38,868 nt of DNA. Source: Clostridia bacterium. Its GTDB lineage: Bacteria > Bacillota > Clostridia > Oscillospirales > UBA644. This document shows, in pieces, positions 6,833 to 15,482 of this stretch (positions are counted from its first letter, which is position 1; each line of letters begins with the position of its first letter). A program made the translations under genes and the position numbers. The stretch is taken from NCBI GenBank assembly GCA_017621705.1, contig JAGASR010000026.1, forward strand, positions 1-38,868, read 5' to 3'. The notes below the pieces were generated by a model. It worked only from the letters and a program-made list of their open reading frames with translations. It did no database searches and was not told where the DNA came from.

Positions 6833-8497
6833 TTATTGCGGTATAATAAGAGTCATAAGCGACTTTTTCTGCTCTTCGGTGGGTGGGGTGAGCTTGCCGT
6901 TTTTCAAAAGTGCCGTTATGCAATGAATCAGGAACCAGCCGTCTGCGTGGAAAATATACTGTAACTCAAATTCTTTGACTTTTGTTAAATGTGCGGGAAC
7001 TGAGCTGAGAACAGCTTTTTTGTAAGGCTCTTTTATTTTCTCAAATTCGTCCTTATATTTTAGTTTTATTTTTTCGCCGACAGCAAGAAGTTTTTCTTTG
7101 ACATCGTTGTTCGATAAAATAACGATCTGCCATGCGGATTTAAAGAGTCCGTTGTAATCTCCGTTAGTTTTTACGCATCCGCGTTCGGCTAACCACGCAT
7201 ATTCATCTTTGGAAAGACAGTCTTCAAACTCTCTTTCGTGAAGACCGAGGATGCGCTTTGCATCTTCGGAATATTGGAGACCATAGCGTTCACCACGGTC
7301 AGACCATTCGCTGTCTATCTGCCAGAGAATATTTTTGCCGTTGCCGTTCCACATCGGTCCGCACCAGTTTTTCATGTAAACATAATCATCCGGCAACTTA
7401 ATGTTTTCGTCAACGATAGCGGCATGTACAATATTATGACCTCCGTCGGGACGAATCGTAGCAACTTCTTCAAAAGATATCGATTTATCCATAAGGTTTT
7501 CGCCTGACCATGCGGCGATATACGGGATCAACGACCACAGAATGAAATTATGGTCTGCTTTGGGTGATTCGGTTAAGGAGATGGGGGCATCTGTCTGACT
7601 GCACCAAATGTCCGTATCATCAAGAATTCCGGAAGATGTCAGCTCATCATACAGCTCGTTCGCAAACAGTTTCGCAGCACGCTTGTACATTTTGTCTTGC
7701 ATTGTCAGCAGTTCCGCAGTCGGTTCACTTATGATAAAATTGACGATATATTTTTCGCCTTTCTTTTTCAGAAAACCGTATTCTTCGAGTATTTCAACTT
7801 CTGTTTCAACATATACGGGCGAAACTCCCAGATCATCTGCTATTTCGTTTACGGTTTTGTATTGATCTCTTATACTGTAACAAATATTCTGCGAAAGCGT
7901 TGAACGGAAAAATTCATTGAGATCTTTCGTTCCCGAAGATCCGTTTATGCCGAATGAATGGAATTTTATCGGATTAAATTTAAGTTCGCTTGTCTTTCTC
8001 ATCGTGTCCATACCTCTTTTCAATTCTTTTTTTGCTTCAAACAAGTGCCATTTGACCGTGCCGAGCGGTATATCAAGCTCTTTTGCAATATCAGCCTGTT
8101 TGCGATTCTCAAAATAATACGCTATGACTATCCTTCTCTGCATTTTCGACAGATATGCGATCTCCGATTGCAGCCTCAAAACCGTTTCTTGCTCACCGTC
8201 TGTATCGGGTTCGGAGGACGGGTCTGCCAAAAACTCCGAGACATCTTCAAGGGGAATACCGAGCGTAATTTTTGCATTGTCTCGATAATAATTGTTTAAC
8301 GAATTATGCGCGACCGTCCATATGAACTTGCCGATATCTTCTATATCGTCTTTGATAAGAAGCGCGCGGAATGTTTTGAGAACGATCTCCCGCGATAGAT
8401 CTTCCGCATCTTCAAGGCTTTTGCAACGCTTTAACGCAAACCCGAAGATCCGTCCGACATATTCGTTTACGATCTTTTCTGCATCTTGTCTGTTCAC
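6833..8497 (-). CDS. ECF-like sigma factor 2 with winged-helix and large C-terminal domain
   Basis: 554 residues from a GTG at 8497, chosen because AGGAG lies seven bases upstream; the longer frame from 8545 has no ribosome binding site. Sigma region 2 spans about residues 10-75 (AEDLSREIVLKTFRAL, IWTVAHNSLNNYY) and region 4 about 107-162 (RRIVIAYYFENRKQADIAKEL, then TVKWHLFEAKKEL). A linker with INGSSG follows, then a winged-helix-like segment about 203-256 (TVNEIADDLGVSPVYVETEV). The last ~300 residues are of unknown fold and rich in Trp and aromatic residues. The layout equals that of sigma factor 1, but sequence similarity is modest. It starts 75 bases after the second MutS gene with no terminator between, so it is likely the last gene of that operon. 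A vegetative or own promoter in the gap cannot be excluded. Confidence 0.82.
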   Translation of the reverse strand: MNRQDAEKIVNEYVGRIFGFALKRCKSLEDAEDLSREIVLKTFRALLIKDDIEDIGKFIWTVAHNSLNNYYRDNAKITLGIPLEDVSEFLADPSSEPDTDGEQETVLRLQSEIAYLSKMQRRIVIAYYFENRKQADIAKELDIPLGTVKWHLFEAKKELKRGMDTMRKTSELKFNPIKFHSFGINGSSGTKDLNEFFRSTLSQNICYSIRDQYKTVNEIADDLGVSPVYVETEVEILEEYGFLKKKGEKYIVNFIISEPTAELLTMQDKMYKRAAKLFANELYDELTSSGILDDTDIWCSQTDAPISLTESPKADHNFILWSLIPYIAAWSGENLMDKSISFEEVATIRPDGGHNIVHAAIVDENIKLPDDYVYMKNWCGPMWNGNGKNILWQIDSEWSDRGERYGLQYSEDAKRILGLHEREFEDCLSKDEYAWLAERGCVKTNGDYNGLFKSAWQIVILSNNDVKEKLLAVGEKIKLKYKDEFEKIKEPYKKAVLSSVPAHLTKVKEFELQYIFHADGWFLIHCITALLKNGKLTPPTEEQKKSLMTLIIPQ

Positions 8498-8572
8498 TTG
8501 TTTTCTCCTGTTTGAATATTTGAAAGCTTTCATACATATAGACACGCGAATAGGGGAAAGGTTGGGGAAATT

Positions 8573-10030
8573 TTAAATTATTTTATACCCCGGCGCTGTT
8601 TTAAGAATAACTGCCTCTCCGTCGGAAAAAAGATCTTTTATTTGTGTTAAGTGAGAGACGAGAATCCAGCGGATACCGCGTTCCGAAAAATATTTCAGCA
8701 GGTAGTACAGTCCCTCTGCGCCTTCTGCGTAAGCCGTGCTTTGGAATGTTTCGTTTAAAAAGACGAGTGAACCGTCTTTTATGTTTTCAACAATATCAGC
8801 CATTTCTCTGACTTCCTGCTCGAAACGACCTGCATCGTTTCCCTCGCAGAATTCTTTTTCTGCTTCGGAAAATTGAGTGAAGATGTCTGAAAATATCGAT
8901 ATTTCCGCTTCTTTTGCCGTGACGGGCAGTCCTGCCTGAGAAAGAAGCTGCATCGTTGCTATTGAACGTAAAAACACCGTTTTACCGCTTCCGTTATTGC
9001 CGAAAACGACAATGCCTTTCGTTTTGTCAGACATTTCAAGATCATTTGAAACAACGTCAAACGGACTGTTTTTCGTCATCAGAAGATACAGATCACGAAG
9101 CTCTTTTATTTTTATCTCTCCGTTCTCTGAAATATCTGCGAAACAGTATGGGATGCTTTTGTTTTTCAGCGTTTTTATATAGTTTATTGCGATTTCATAA
9201 AATGTAAGCTCTGTATATACTTCGGAAAATTTTTCAAAGATCTGATTTGAAATATATTCCAGAGTTTTTGCGATATCCGATAATGCATCTGTTGCGGCAT
9301 TATTGTAAAAATCCCGTTCGATCGGATTGAGCGGTTCGGTTTTTATTTTGTTTTCTTCTGTCTTTTTAAAACGGAAAAATCCTTTTTGCTTTTCTTCGTT
9401 CCCGAAAAGATTAAGCTTATTGGGGTCTATGAATGAATATTCGTCCATTCTGCCGTTTTCATCAAGAACAAGTCTGAAAGCAAGAGCTGTCATTGTTGAC
9501 ATATATTCGTATTTGCCGCAGAGTTTTATAAGTCGGTCGAAATTCTCGTTTTCATATATTTTTTTACATTCTTCTTTGAATTTCTGCAAACCACATGATC
9601 TTATCTCGTATTTTGACAACAACTCACAAAAGCCCTTTATAAATAAAAGCGCTTTTTTTAATGTTATCGCGTTCGTTTGAATATTGTTTCCAGCCTCTTT
9701 GATTGAAGATTCGTTTGAAAAATTTATTCTGTAATTGTTTTTCTTTGCAGATTTATGGAATTCATGAAGTTCGTTAAAATGTCTGTAAAGAGAACAAAAC
9801 TCGGTAAAAAGATTTTCTGTTTCATTAAGATCGCATAATATCTCTTTTCTGAATTCTATCTCTTCTTTTTCTTTGAGAGGCGAGGATAAAACAGAAAAGA
9901 AATAATCTGTTTTATTTATATCCGAACATATTTTTGCAAACGATCGGTCAATGGAAAGGTGATAGATCAGTCTGCTTTGTTTTTCGGTTGAACGGTGCGC
10001 CGAAGGATTATTATATAGTAGACTTATCAT
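8573..10030 (-). CDS. Non-canonical MutS-family ATPase B
   Basis: 485 residues. The C-terminal ~150 residues form a MutS ATPase domain: Walker A GNNGSGKT (344-351), a GRFEQEVREM block where MutS carries its ST-motif, Walker B region SLVFLNETF (421-429) and VSHL near 458-461. The Asp normally ending Walker B is Asn (N426), followed by Glu. The first ~330 residues are helical, like the MutS core and lever; the N-terminal mismatch-binding domain of MutS1 and the Smr nuclease of MutS2 are both absent. So it is unlikely to be a mismatch repair enzyme in the usual sense. It overlaps the end of the preceding MutS-like gene by 20 bases, with GAAAGGA before its ATG, implying coupled synthesis and perhaps a heterodimer. 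Function unknown. Confidence 0.82.
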   Translation of the reverse strand: MISLLYNNPSAHRSTEKQSRLIYHLSIDRSFAKICSDINKTDYFFSVLSSPLKEKEEIEFRKEILCDLNETENLFTEFCSLYRHFNELHEFHKSAKKNNYRINFSNESSIKEAGNNIQTNAITLKKALLFIKGFCELLSKYEIRSCGLQKFKEECKKIYENENFDRLIKLCGKYEYMSTMTALAFRLVLDENGRMDEYSFIDPNKLNLFGNEEKQKGFFRFKKTEENKIKTEPLNPIERDFYNNAATDALSDIAKTLEYISNQIFEKFSEVYTELTFYEIAINYIKTLKNKSIPYCFADISENGEIKIKELRDLYLLMTKNSPFDVVSNDLEMSDKTKGIVVFGNNGSGKTVFLRSIATMQLLSQAGLPVTAKEAEISIFSDIFTQFSEAEKEFCEGNDAGRFEQEVREMADIVENIKDGSLVFLNETFQSTAYAEGAEGLYYLLKYFSERGIRWILVSHLTQIKDLFSDGEAVILKTAPGYKII

Positions 10031-11471
10031 TATTTTTTATCCTTTCGAGCAAAGAATTCTTGTCGAGACCGTACTTTTTCAATATATCCGAAGCGTAAGA
10101 CGATGCAGTTCCTTTTGATTTTTTGATCTTGTAGGTCCTCTTGTTTTCATCGGATTCATCAATCTGCGCTGATAGAACAGGAAAATCGAATTGCGTTACC
10201 TGATGAAAATGCGTGACATATAAACCGAAATTTCTGTTTTTATTTATTTTTTCGCAAATCTCTTCCAATAGATCCAGACCTCTTTTTTCGTCCGTTCCGC
10301 TGAATGTTTCGTTAAAGAACAAAAACGAATCCTTGTTTTCTGCGGTTTTGACGATCTCGCCTGCTCTTTTCAGTTCCTCGTCAAGTCTTCCGGATTCGTC
10401 AAACCGTTCATCTTTCGGAAAATGTGTGGTTGCAAATTCGAAAGGAAATATCTCCGCTTCTTTTGCGAATATCGGACAGCCGGAAAGGAACAATATCAAA
10501 TTTATTGCCACCGTTCTCAGATATGACGTTTTGCCGCCGCCGTTAGCACCGATAAGAAAGCAGAACGGCTCCTGTTCCGTAAATTCAATATCGTTCGGAA
10601 TTATATTTTTACAGTTTTTCGCCAAAAGCGCAATATCGTAAGTTTCTTTTGCAATATATTTTCTTTCACTGCAAACAGTCGGTAAGCAATGCGTAATTCC
10701 GTTTCGTTCGGCTTTTTTTACAAGTTCGAATATTTCCAAAAAGAACTGAATCTGCGGAATATATATCAGATGTTCTTTGAATTTCGTTTCACTGTATTTT
10801 TCAAAAATGCTTTTAAGTTCATTTATTTGTGACGGGTAGAGGTTTACCAAGGCATTTGATATGGATTTTGGAAGATGTGGCTTTAACTCTTTTTTTTCGG
10901 GGAGAAAAAATCCGACCTTTTTTGCCGTTTCCGAAAGGATATCGATTTCTGAACGAATATCTGTGTCAGGTGCGATAACGGTTTGTCCCGAAAAAGAAAT
11001 AACTGATTTGGATATTTGTCGGAGAAGATCTTCTGCCTTTTTCATATCCTCTTCGATCTCAAAAACTTTTGAGATTCTTTCGGGAGACGAAAAATACGTT
11101 GAGATGTCAAAAAACAATTTTCCGCAATCGGTCATTGCCGATAATATTTTTTCCGATCTGACATAAGCTTCAAGTGCTTGCTTTCTCAAAAAATAGCTTT
11201 CGGTTTCTGTTTCGGCATTATTCCATGCTTTGAACAGACGTTCTTCTTCGATTAAAATTTTCAAGCACTTTTCTACGGATGCGTATTTTTCGCTGTTGTT
11301 TAAAACTGTGAAAAATTCCTGACGGAGTAGGATCTCGTCTTTGCCGCATGGGGATTGCAGTATTTTTACAGATGCTTCACTGATAAGCTTATCTAAATTT
11401 ATATCGGTAAACATCTGTCTTGGGATCTCGGTTTTGCAATCGCTTTTTAATAATAAAGGAGTTGTTTTCAT
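10011..11471 (-). CDS. Non-canonical MutS-family ATPase A
   Basis: 486 residues from the ATG at 11471, preceded by TTGGAG eight bases upstream; the frame is open further upstream but that part overlaps the previous gene. Walker A is GANGGGKT (308-315), the signature-like block is GRLDEEL (361-367), and the Walker B region is SFLFFNETFSGT with Asn387 in place of Asp, followed by Glu388; VTHFHQ resembles the switch histidine region. It ends with a basic, probably flexible tail. Like its neighbour it lacks the mismatch-recognition and Smr domains. The start overlaps the stop of the membrane protein gene as ATGA, and its end overlaps MutS B. Pairing of two different MutS paralogues in one operon suggests a heterodimer, as in eukaryotic MSH pairs, but this is inference. 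Confidence 0.82.
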   Translation of the reverse strand: MKTTPLLLKSDCKTEIPRQMFTDINLDKLISEASVKILQSPCGKDEILLRQEFFTVLNNSEKYASVEKCLKILIEEERLFKAWNNAETETESYFLRKQALEAYVRSEKILSAMTDCGKLFFDISTYFSSPERISKVFEIEEDMKKAEDLLRQISKSVISFSGQTVIAPDTDIRSEIDILSETAKKVGFFLPEKKELKPHLPKSISNALVNLYPSQINELKSIFEKYSETKFKEHLIYIPQIQFFLEIFELVKKAERNGITHCLPTVCSERKYIAKETYDIALLAKNCKNIIPNDIEFTEQEPFCFLIGANGGGKTSYLRTVAINLILFLSGCPIFAKEAEIFPFEFATTHFPKDERFDESGRLDEELKRAGEIVKTAENKDSFLFFNETFSGTDEKRGLDLLEEICEKINKNRNFGLYVTHFHQVTQFDFPVLSAQIDESDENKRTYKIKKSKGTASSYASDILKKYGLDKNSLLERIKNNDKSTI

Positions 11472-12004
11472 CGCAGATTCTCCAATCTTGCCAAGAATGT
11501 TTGCAGTGATCTTACCTCGCCGCCGCCAAGGACTGTCAGGGGAAGTTTTCCTTTGTCCGTGATCAGAGACATATCCATGGGAACAGGGTTTATGAGTGTA
11601 ATATTTTCTTGGTTTTTTATTTCCCAATCTTCCTTATATTTATAACGGAAATTATAAGTCGGAATTTTATTGCGCTTGATCGAATGATGCACGATGAATC
11701 TGAGCATCAGTTCGTTGATGCGGTATGTGCCGTCTTTGTCAAACACAAACACCGATCTTTTTGCCAATGCGCCGAAAAGCTTAACGGAAAGGACCGTTTC
11801 ACTCGCTTCAATATAAAAATCGCAATTATGTGAGTTGTTTAAACCCAAAAACCAAAGAAAGTGAGCCGCGTGCAATTTAAGATCATTTCTTTTGCACGAT
11901 CTTTTTATTTTTAAACAGCATATCACCCTTTTGATAAAAAATCTGACAAACGGATATGCGACAAATAAAAAAACGATCGAAAGTATAATAATGAAAAAAT
12001 CCAT
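11468..12004 (-). CDS. Small membrane-anchored protein, first gene of the MutS operon
   Basis: 178 residues. A strong hydrophobic N-terminal segment (about residues 2-28) is followed by a Lys/Arg/Cys-rich stretch (KRVICCLKIKRSCKR), which predicts one membrane anchor with the rest in the cytoplasm. The soluble part is mixed alpha/beta with the late motif INPVPMDM and a Gly-rich LGGGEV near the end. I do not recognise the family. AAGGAG stands nine bases before the ATG. It overlaps MutS A by four bases (ATGA), so the two are translationally coupled, and it may tether the MutS-like ATPases to the membrane. The 19-bp motif shared with sigma factor 1 ends 26 bases before its start. Confidence 0.72.
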   Translation of the reverse strand: MDFFIIILSIVFLFVAYPFVRFFIKRVICCLKIKRSCKRNDLKLHAAHFLWFLGLNNSHNCDFYIEASETVLSVKLFGALAKRSVFVFDKDGTYRINELMLRFIVHHSIKRNKIPTYNFRYKYKEDWEIKNQENITLINPVPMDMSLITDKGKLPLTVLGGGEVRSLQTFLARLENLR

Positions 12005-12030
12005 TGAATGCGGCTCCTTTCTTCGGTTGA

Positions 12031-12049
12031 TTATATAGTGTCAAAAATT
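12031..12049 (-). promoter_or_regulatory. 19-bp motif copy 2, upstream of the MutS operon
   Basis: Identical over 19 bases to the copy before sigma factor 1 (6724-6742) and in the same orientation relative to its gene; flanking bases differ on both sides. In gene direction it ends TATAAT-like at the position of a -10 element, but the region 17 bp upstream has no clear -35. Confidence 0.65.
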
Positions 12050-12067
12050 ATGCATTGATTGGGTGTT

Positions 12068-14881
12068 TTAGTTAAAATTTACCGTGACGGTTTTCATTTC
12101 ACGTTTTTTGAGCTCGATGCTGATCTTGTTGCCGTCGAATTCAACGGGTGCCTTTTCAAATTCGGCAACATCGCAAAGTGCGGCGGATTTTATTTCTTTT
12201 GCAAACGTCAGAACTGCGGTCGAGTCGTTTTCTTTCGGATTATAAAGTCTTACGGTGACGGATTTTCTGTCTTCGGAAGTCTTTACGATCGTCGTGCATG
12301 CGCCGTCGCAGGAAAGAATGTTTGCGCAGAGGGGAAGGGTGCCGCCGTGCGAAGTGTTGGAAATATGCGGCATATCGTTTTCGAGAGAAAGAGCATAGCG
12401 GTGAAGCTCGTCGTAATTTTCATCGAAAATACCGAGTGCCATGCGTACGGTTCTCTTGCCGAATTCGGGATACGGGTCGGGATTTGACGAAGCGCGCAGG
12501 ATGCTGACCTGAAGCGTATTATCGTAACCGCGGTAACCGTATTTTGTATCGGTGAAAAGTGAAAGAACTTTACAGCCACTGTTCGGCGCATAGATGAAGT
12601 CTCTGCCGTACCAGTCGTGCAGCGAGGTCTGTTCGCGGGTGAAAGTGCCGAGATGGATATCGTAAACGTAATTTTCGGTCGTGTAATTGAACGGTGCCTT
12701 GAAGAGAAGTTTCGGGCAGCCCTTGTGTCTGTAAATTTCGCGCCAGTCCGCTTCAACGTCAAATTCGAGAGCCGTCGCATCTTTATCGAGCGTCACTTTA
12801 ACTTCAATTTTAGAATCGTTGAACTCAATATAATATGAAAGTCCGCTTCTTACCGCATTTGCATAATGACCTGTCTGAACGGCACGGCGCTCGGAGTTGA
12901 GATTGATCTCTTCGGTGTGAATACCTTCGACCCATGCGCTCGAACCGATATATTTATCGTTTTCGATGACGTAGCTGAAATATGCCGACGGACGGTCGAT
13001 ATATTCTTTGCCCGTTTTCTTATCGATGAGGGAGATGAGAGTCATGTCGTTCTCGTCAAACTCCGCTCTAATATTTTCGTTTTCGAGAATCGGTTTTTTG
13101 TAGTACAGTCTTCTCAGGTCGGGGGTGAATGCACCGAAATGATACGAAGTTTTTTCTGCTTCCTTTATTATATAGGTAGAATAACCGAAAGAGGGAACTT
13201 CCGCTTCGATCAGAATTGTTGTGCATTTATGACCGTTGTCGCCGTCGTTTACTCCGACCACTGTAAAGGTAACTTCCTTGCCGGTGTGATCTTCGACTAT
13301 TAACTGCTCGTGATTACCTGGCCAGTCGTAAATACGGATCTCGGAGATCTCGCGGCGGTCATAACACGTTGTATTGAAGAGGTGAACGATCCTCGTTTTG
13401 CCTCTTCCGCGTTCGACATTCGGGAGATTGTAGCGCTGTTTTTCCGCGATCTTGCAGCCGACGCCTGCACCTTCGGACTTGGAGGTGTATCTGCAGTCGG
13501 GAGTGTCGTATGCGGAGGTGTCGATATTCTGCGCAAAGCGTCTCATTGCAAGGGATGCGCCCGATCCTGCATCTGCAAGGACCTCTTCAAAAGAGCCGAG
13601 CGCGTGGTCTTTTGTTTCGGGTATACCCGAGCCGGGAAGAATGTCGTGGAATTGATTGAAAAGTAACTTCTGCCATGCTTCTCTGTATTTCGGATAAGCT
13701 TTTCCGTCGGCATAGATCTGAGCCATTGCGGTCAAGGTTTCAGCAGCGGTAAGACGGTCTTCGGAGATCCTGTTTGCGGTCTTGAGCTTCGATTCGGAGG
13801 TGTAACAACCCGTGAAAGTCGGGCCGAGCTCTTCTTCGTAAACGCCGAATCTGTCTCTGTATTTTTCGAGCATCGCAAAATATTCTGTATAGGTAGAGAA
13901 CTTTACAGTGGGTGCGACGGGCCAGGACTGCATATCGACGAGTTTTTCAATATCTTTTCTTGTCGGACCGCCGCCGTGGTCGCCTACGCCGTAAACTTTT
14001 ATCATTCCGTCGATTCCGCCGTACATTTCGCAGAACGGAATAACTAGCGAAAGATAGCCGGAGCGTATTTCGTCATTGTACCAGGACGGTTCGTTTACGG
14101 TAAGTACTTCCGCACCGGAGGGAGCTTTCCAGCGGTAGATGAATCTGCCGTCAAGACCTCTGCAGTGGTAGAAATATTTAACGCCGCCCGCATTAAGAAG
14201 CTCGGACATGATAGGCGTATGACCGAATGAGTCGGGGTGGAAGTCGGTGTTTATATTTTTCGGGTCAAGACCGAATTTTTCCGCAAGGTAGCGTTTTGTG
14301 GTGAGAATATGTTCGGAAATACTTTCGGCGGACGGAAGGTTTCTGTCGCTTTCGACCCATGCCGAACCTGCAAATTCCCAGCGGCCTTCTTTGATACGGG
14401 CTTTCATCTCCTCGAAAAGCTCGGGATCGTATTTTTCCGCAATATCGTAAGTTGCCGCCTGCGACTGCGAGAACTTGAAATCAGGATATTCGTTCATCAT
14501 GTCGAGCATCGTGCGGAACGTTCCGAGAACGATCGCAACGGTCTCATGATAACCCCAGAGCCAGTCCATATCGATATGTGCGTGAGCAATGCAGTACATC
14601 GTATATTTCTTTGCCGCATCCGAAAGGGGAAGAAGGATCTTTTCGGCATCGGCGCAGTCTTCGTTCGTTATGGAAGAATTTTTGACGAATCTTTCGTACA
14701 GAAGATCAACTGCTTTATCCGTAAGTTCATTCGCAAGTGCGCCGTTTTCAAGCTTTGAAAGTTCGTCCGCAACGCCTATTTCCGCGAATATACGTTCCTG
14801 CATCTTCGGCAGTTCGTTATATTCGACCCAATGGTTCTTTTGTTCGGGTCTCATTGCCGCAAGTTTATCGTAGCGTGTCAT
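12068..14881 (-). CDS. Alpha-mannosidase, glycoside hydrolase family 38
   Basis: 937 residues from the ATG at 14881, with AGAAAGGA eight bases upstream; an in-frame ATG at 14932 overlaps the promoter and is rejected. The GH38 catalytic core is complete: HAHIDMDWLWGYHE (His102 and Asp104 as zinc ligands), FHPDSFGH with Asp217 as nucleophile and ligand, and a later DHGGGPT. The C-terminal half is the beta-rich GH38 C domain. These enzymes release mannose from alpha-mannosides by a retaining, zinc-dependent mechanism. No signal peptide is visible, so it should act in the cytoplasm on imported oligosaccharides. It has its own promoter and is divergent from the V-ATPase operon. Confidence 0.93.
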   Translation of the reverse strand: MTRYDKLAAMRPEQKNHWVEYNELPKMQERIFAEIGVADELSKLENGALANELTDKAVDLLYERFVKNSSITNEDCADAEKILLPLSDAAKKYTMYCIAHAHIDMDWLWGYHETVAIVLGTFRTMLDMMNEYPDFKFSQSQAATYDIAEKYDPELFEEMKARIKEGRWEFAGSAWVESDRNLPSAESISEHILTTKRYLAEKFGLDPKNINTDFHPDSFGHTPIMSELLNAGGVKYFYHCRGLDGRFIYRWKAPSGAEVLTVNEPSWYNDEIRSGYLSLVIPFCEMYGGIDGMIKVYGVGDHGGGPTRKDIEKLVDMQSWPVAPTVKFSTYTEYFAMLEKYRDRFGVYEEELGPTFTGCYTSESKLKTANRISEDRLTAAETLTAMAQIYADGKAYPKYREAWQKLLFNQFHDILPGSGIPETKDHALGSFEEVLADAGSGASLAMRRFAQNIDTSAYDTPDCRYTSKSEGAGVGCKIAEKQRYNLPNVERGRGKTRIVHLFNTTCYDRREISEIRIYDWPGNHEQLIVEDHTGKEVTFTVVGVNDGDNGHKCTTILIEAEVPSFGYSTYIIKEAEKTSYHFGAFTPDLRRLYYKKPILENENIRAEFDENDMTLISLIDKKTGKEYIDRPSAYFSYVIENDKYIGSSAWVEGIHTEEINLNSERRAVQTGHYANAVRSGLSYYIEFNDSKIEVKVTLDKDATALEFDVEADWREIYRHKGCPKLLFKAPFNYTTENYVYDIHLGTFTREQTSLHDWYGRDFIYAPNSGCKVLSLFTDTKYGYRGYDNTLQVSILRASSNPDPYPEFGKRTVRMALGIFDENYDELHRYALSLENDMPHISNTSHGGTLPLCANILSCDGACTTIVKTSEDRKSVTVRLYNPKENDSTAVLTFAKEIKSAALCDVAEFEKAPVEFDGNKISIELKKREMKTVTVNFN

Positions 14882-14922
14882 TGTAAAATTCCTTTCTGTG
14901 CATAAAATTTTTTGATGATTTA

Positions 14923-14951
14923 AGTATACCATATTGAAAAAACTTTGTCTA
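14923..14951 (-). promoter_or_regulatory. Promoter of the alpha-mannosidase gene
   Basis: On the minus strand TAGACA (14946-14951), 17-bp spacer, TATACT (14923-14928). One or two mismatches to consensus. It gives a leader of roughly 35 nt. Confidence 0.8.
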
Positions 14952-15018
14952 TAGTGAAACGAGAAAAAATTTTTTTGTGATAAATAAAAATTTCAGCAAA
15001 ATAATAAGGTAAATGTTA

Positions 15019-15047
15019 TTGACTTTATTTCATAGATTTGGTATAAT
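15019..15047 (+). promoter_or_regulatory. Promoter of the V-ATPase operon
   Basis: TTGACT (15019-15024), 17-bp spacer, TATAAT (15042-15047). The leader to the first gene is about 55 nt and ends in a strong AAAGGAGG ribosome binding site. Confidence 0.85.
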
Positions 15048-15110
15048 AATATAAAAACACACATGCACATTTTTTTTACTTTGAATAACCCGAAAAAAGG
15101 AGGTTGTTTG

Positions 15111-15482
15111 ATGTCCGTAAACAACGATAACGGTCTGGTTCTTGACCCCGAACCGACCGGCAGAGCGATCGAAGTTATCAAACTCATTTCACAAGCGGAA
15201 GATTCGGGCAAAAAACGCAAAGAATTTGCCGAATCCGAAGCCAAACTAATCATCGAGGAAGCCTCACAGCGAGCAAAAAAATCAGCCGCTTTCGAAGAGG
15301 CAAAAGCAGAAGAAAAAATCAAAAAAGTCAAAGAGCTCACAGAAGAAAAAGGTCGTGAGCTTGCGATAAACATCCTTACCCAGGTAAAAGACAGCTGCGA
15401 TGAGCTCAAAGAGTCTGCCCGTCAGAATAAACCTGACGCTCTCCGCGCTGCCATTGAAAGGATCGTGAGCGAATGGCGATAG
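15111..15482 (+). CDS. ntpF: V-type ATPase peripheral-stalk subunit (NtpF/G-like)
   Basis: 123 residues from the ATG at 15111, directly after AAAGGAGG and a 7-base spacer; the longer in-frame ORF from 15063 lacks a binding site. The protein is almost entirely charged coiled coil (Lys/Glu/Ala-rich, about residues 20-110), as expected for the small stalk subunit that pairs with subunit E and links the V1 head to the membrane subunit I. Such subunits are poorly conserved in sequence; the call rests on the coiled coil and on its position directly before ntpI, as in E. hirae. It overlaps the next gene by 10 bases. Confidence 0.75.
   Translation: MSVNNDNGLVLDPEPTGRAIEVIKLISQAEDSGKKRKEFAESEAKLIIEEASQRAKKSAAFEEAKAEEKIKKVKELTEEKGRELAINILTQVKDSCDELKESARQNKPDALRAAIERIVSEWR

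Noticed and set aside
12059..13666. Several plus-strand frames over the alpha-mannosidase
   Set aside because: They are antisense to the conserved GH38 domain and have no start signals.
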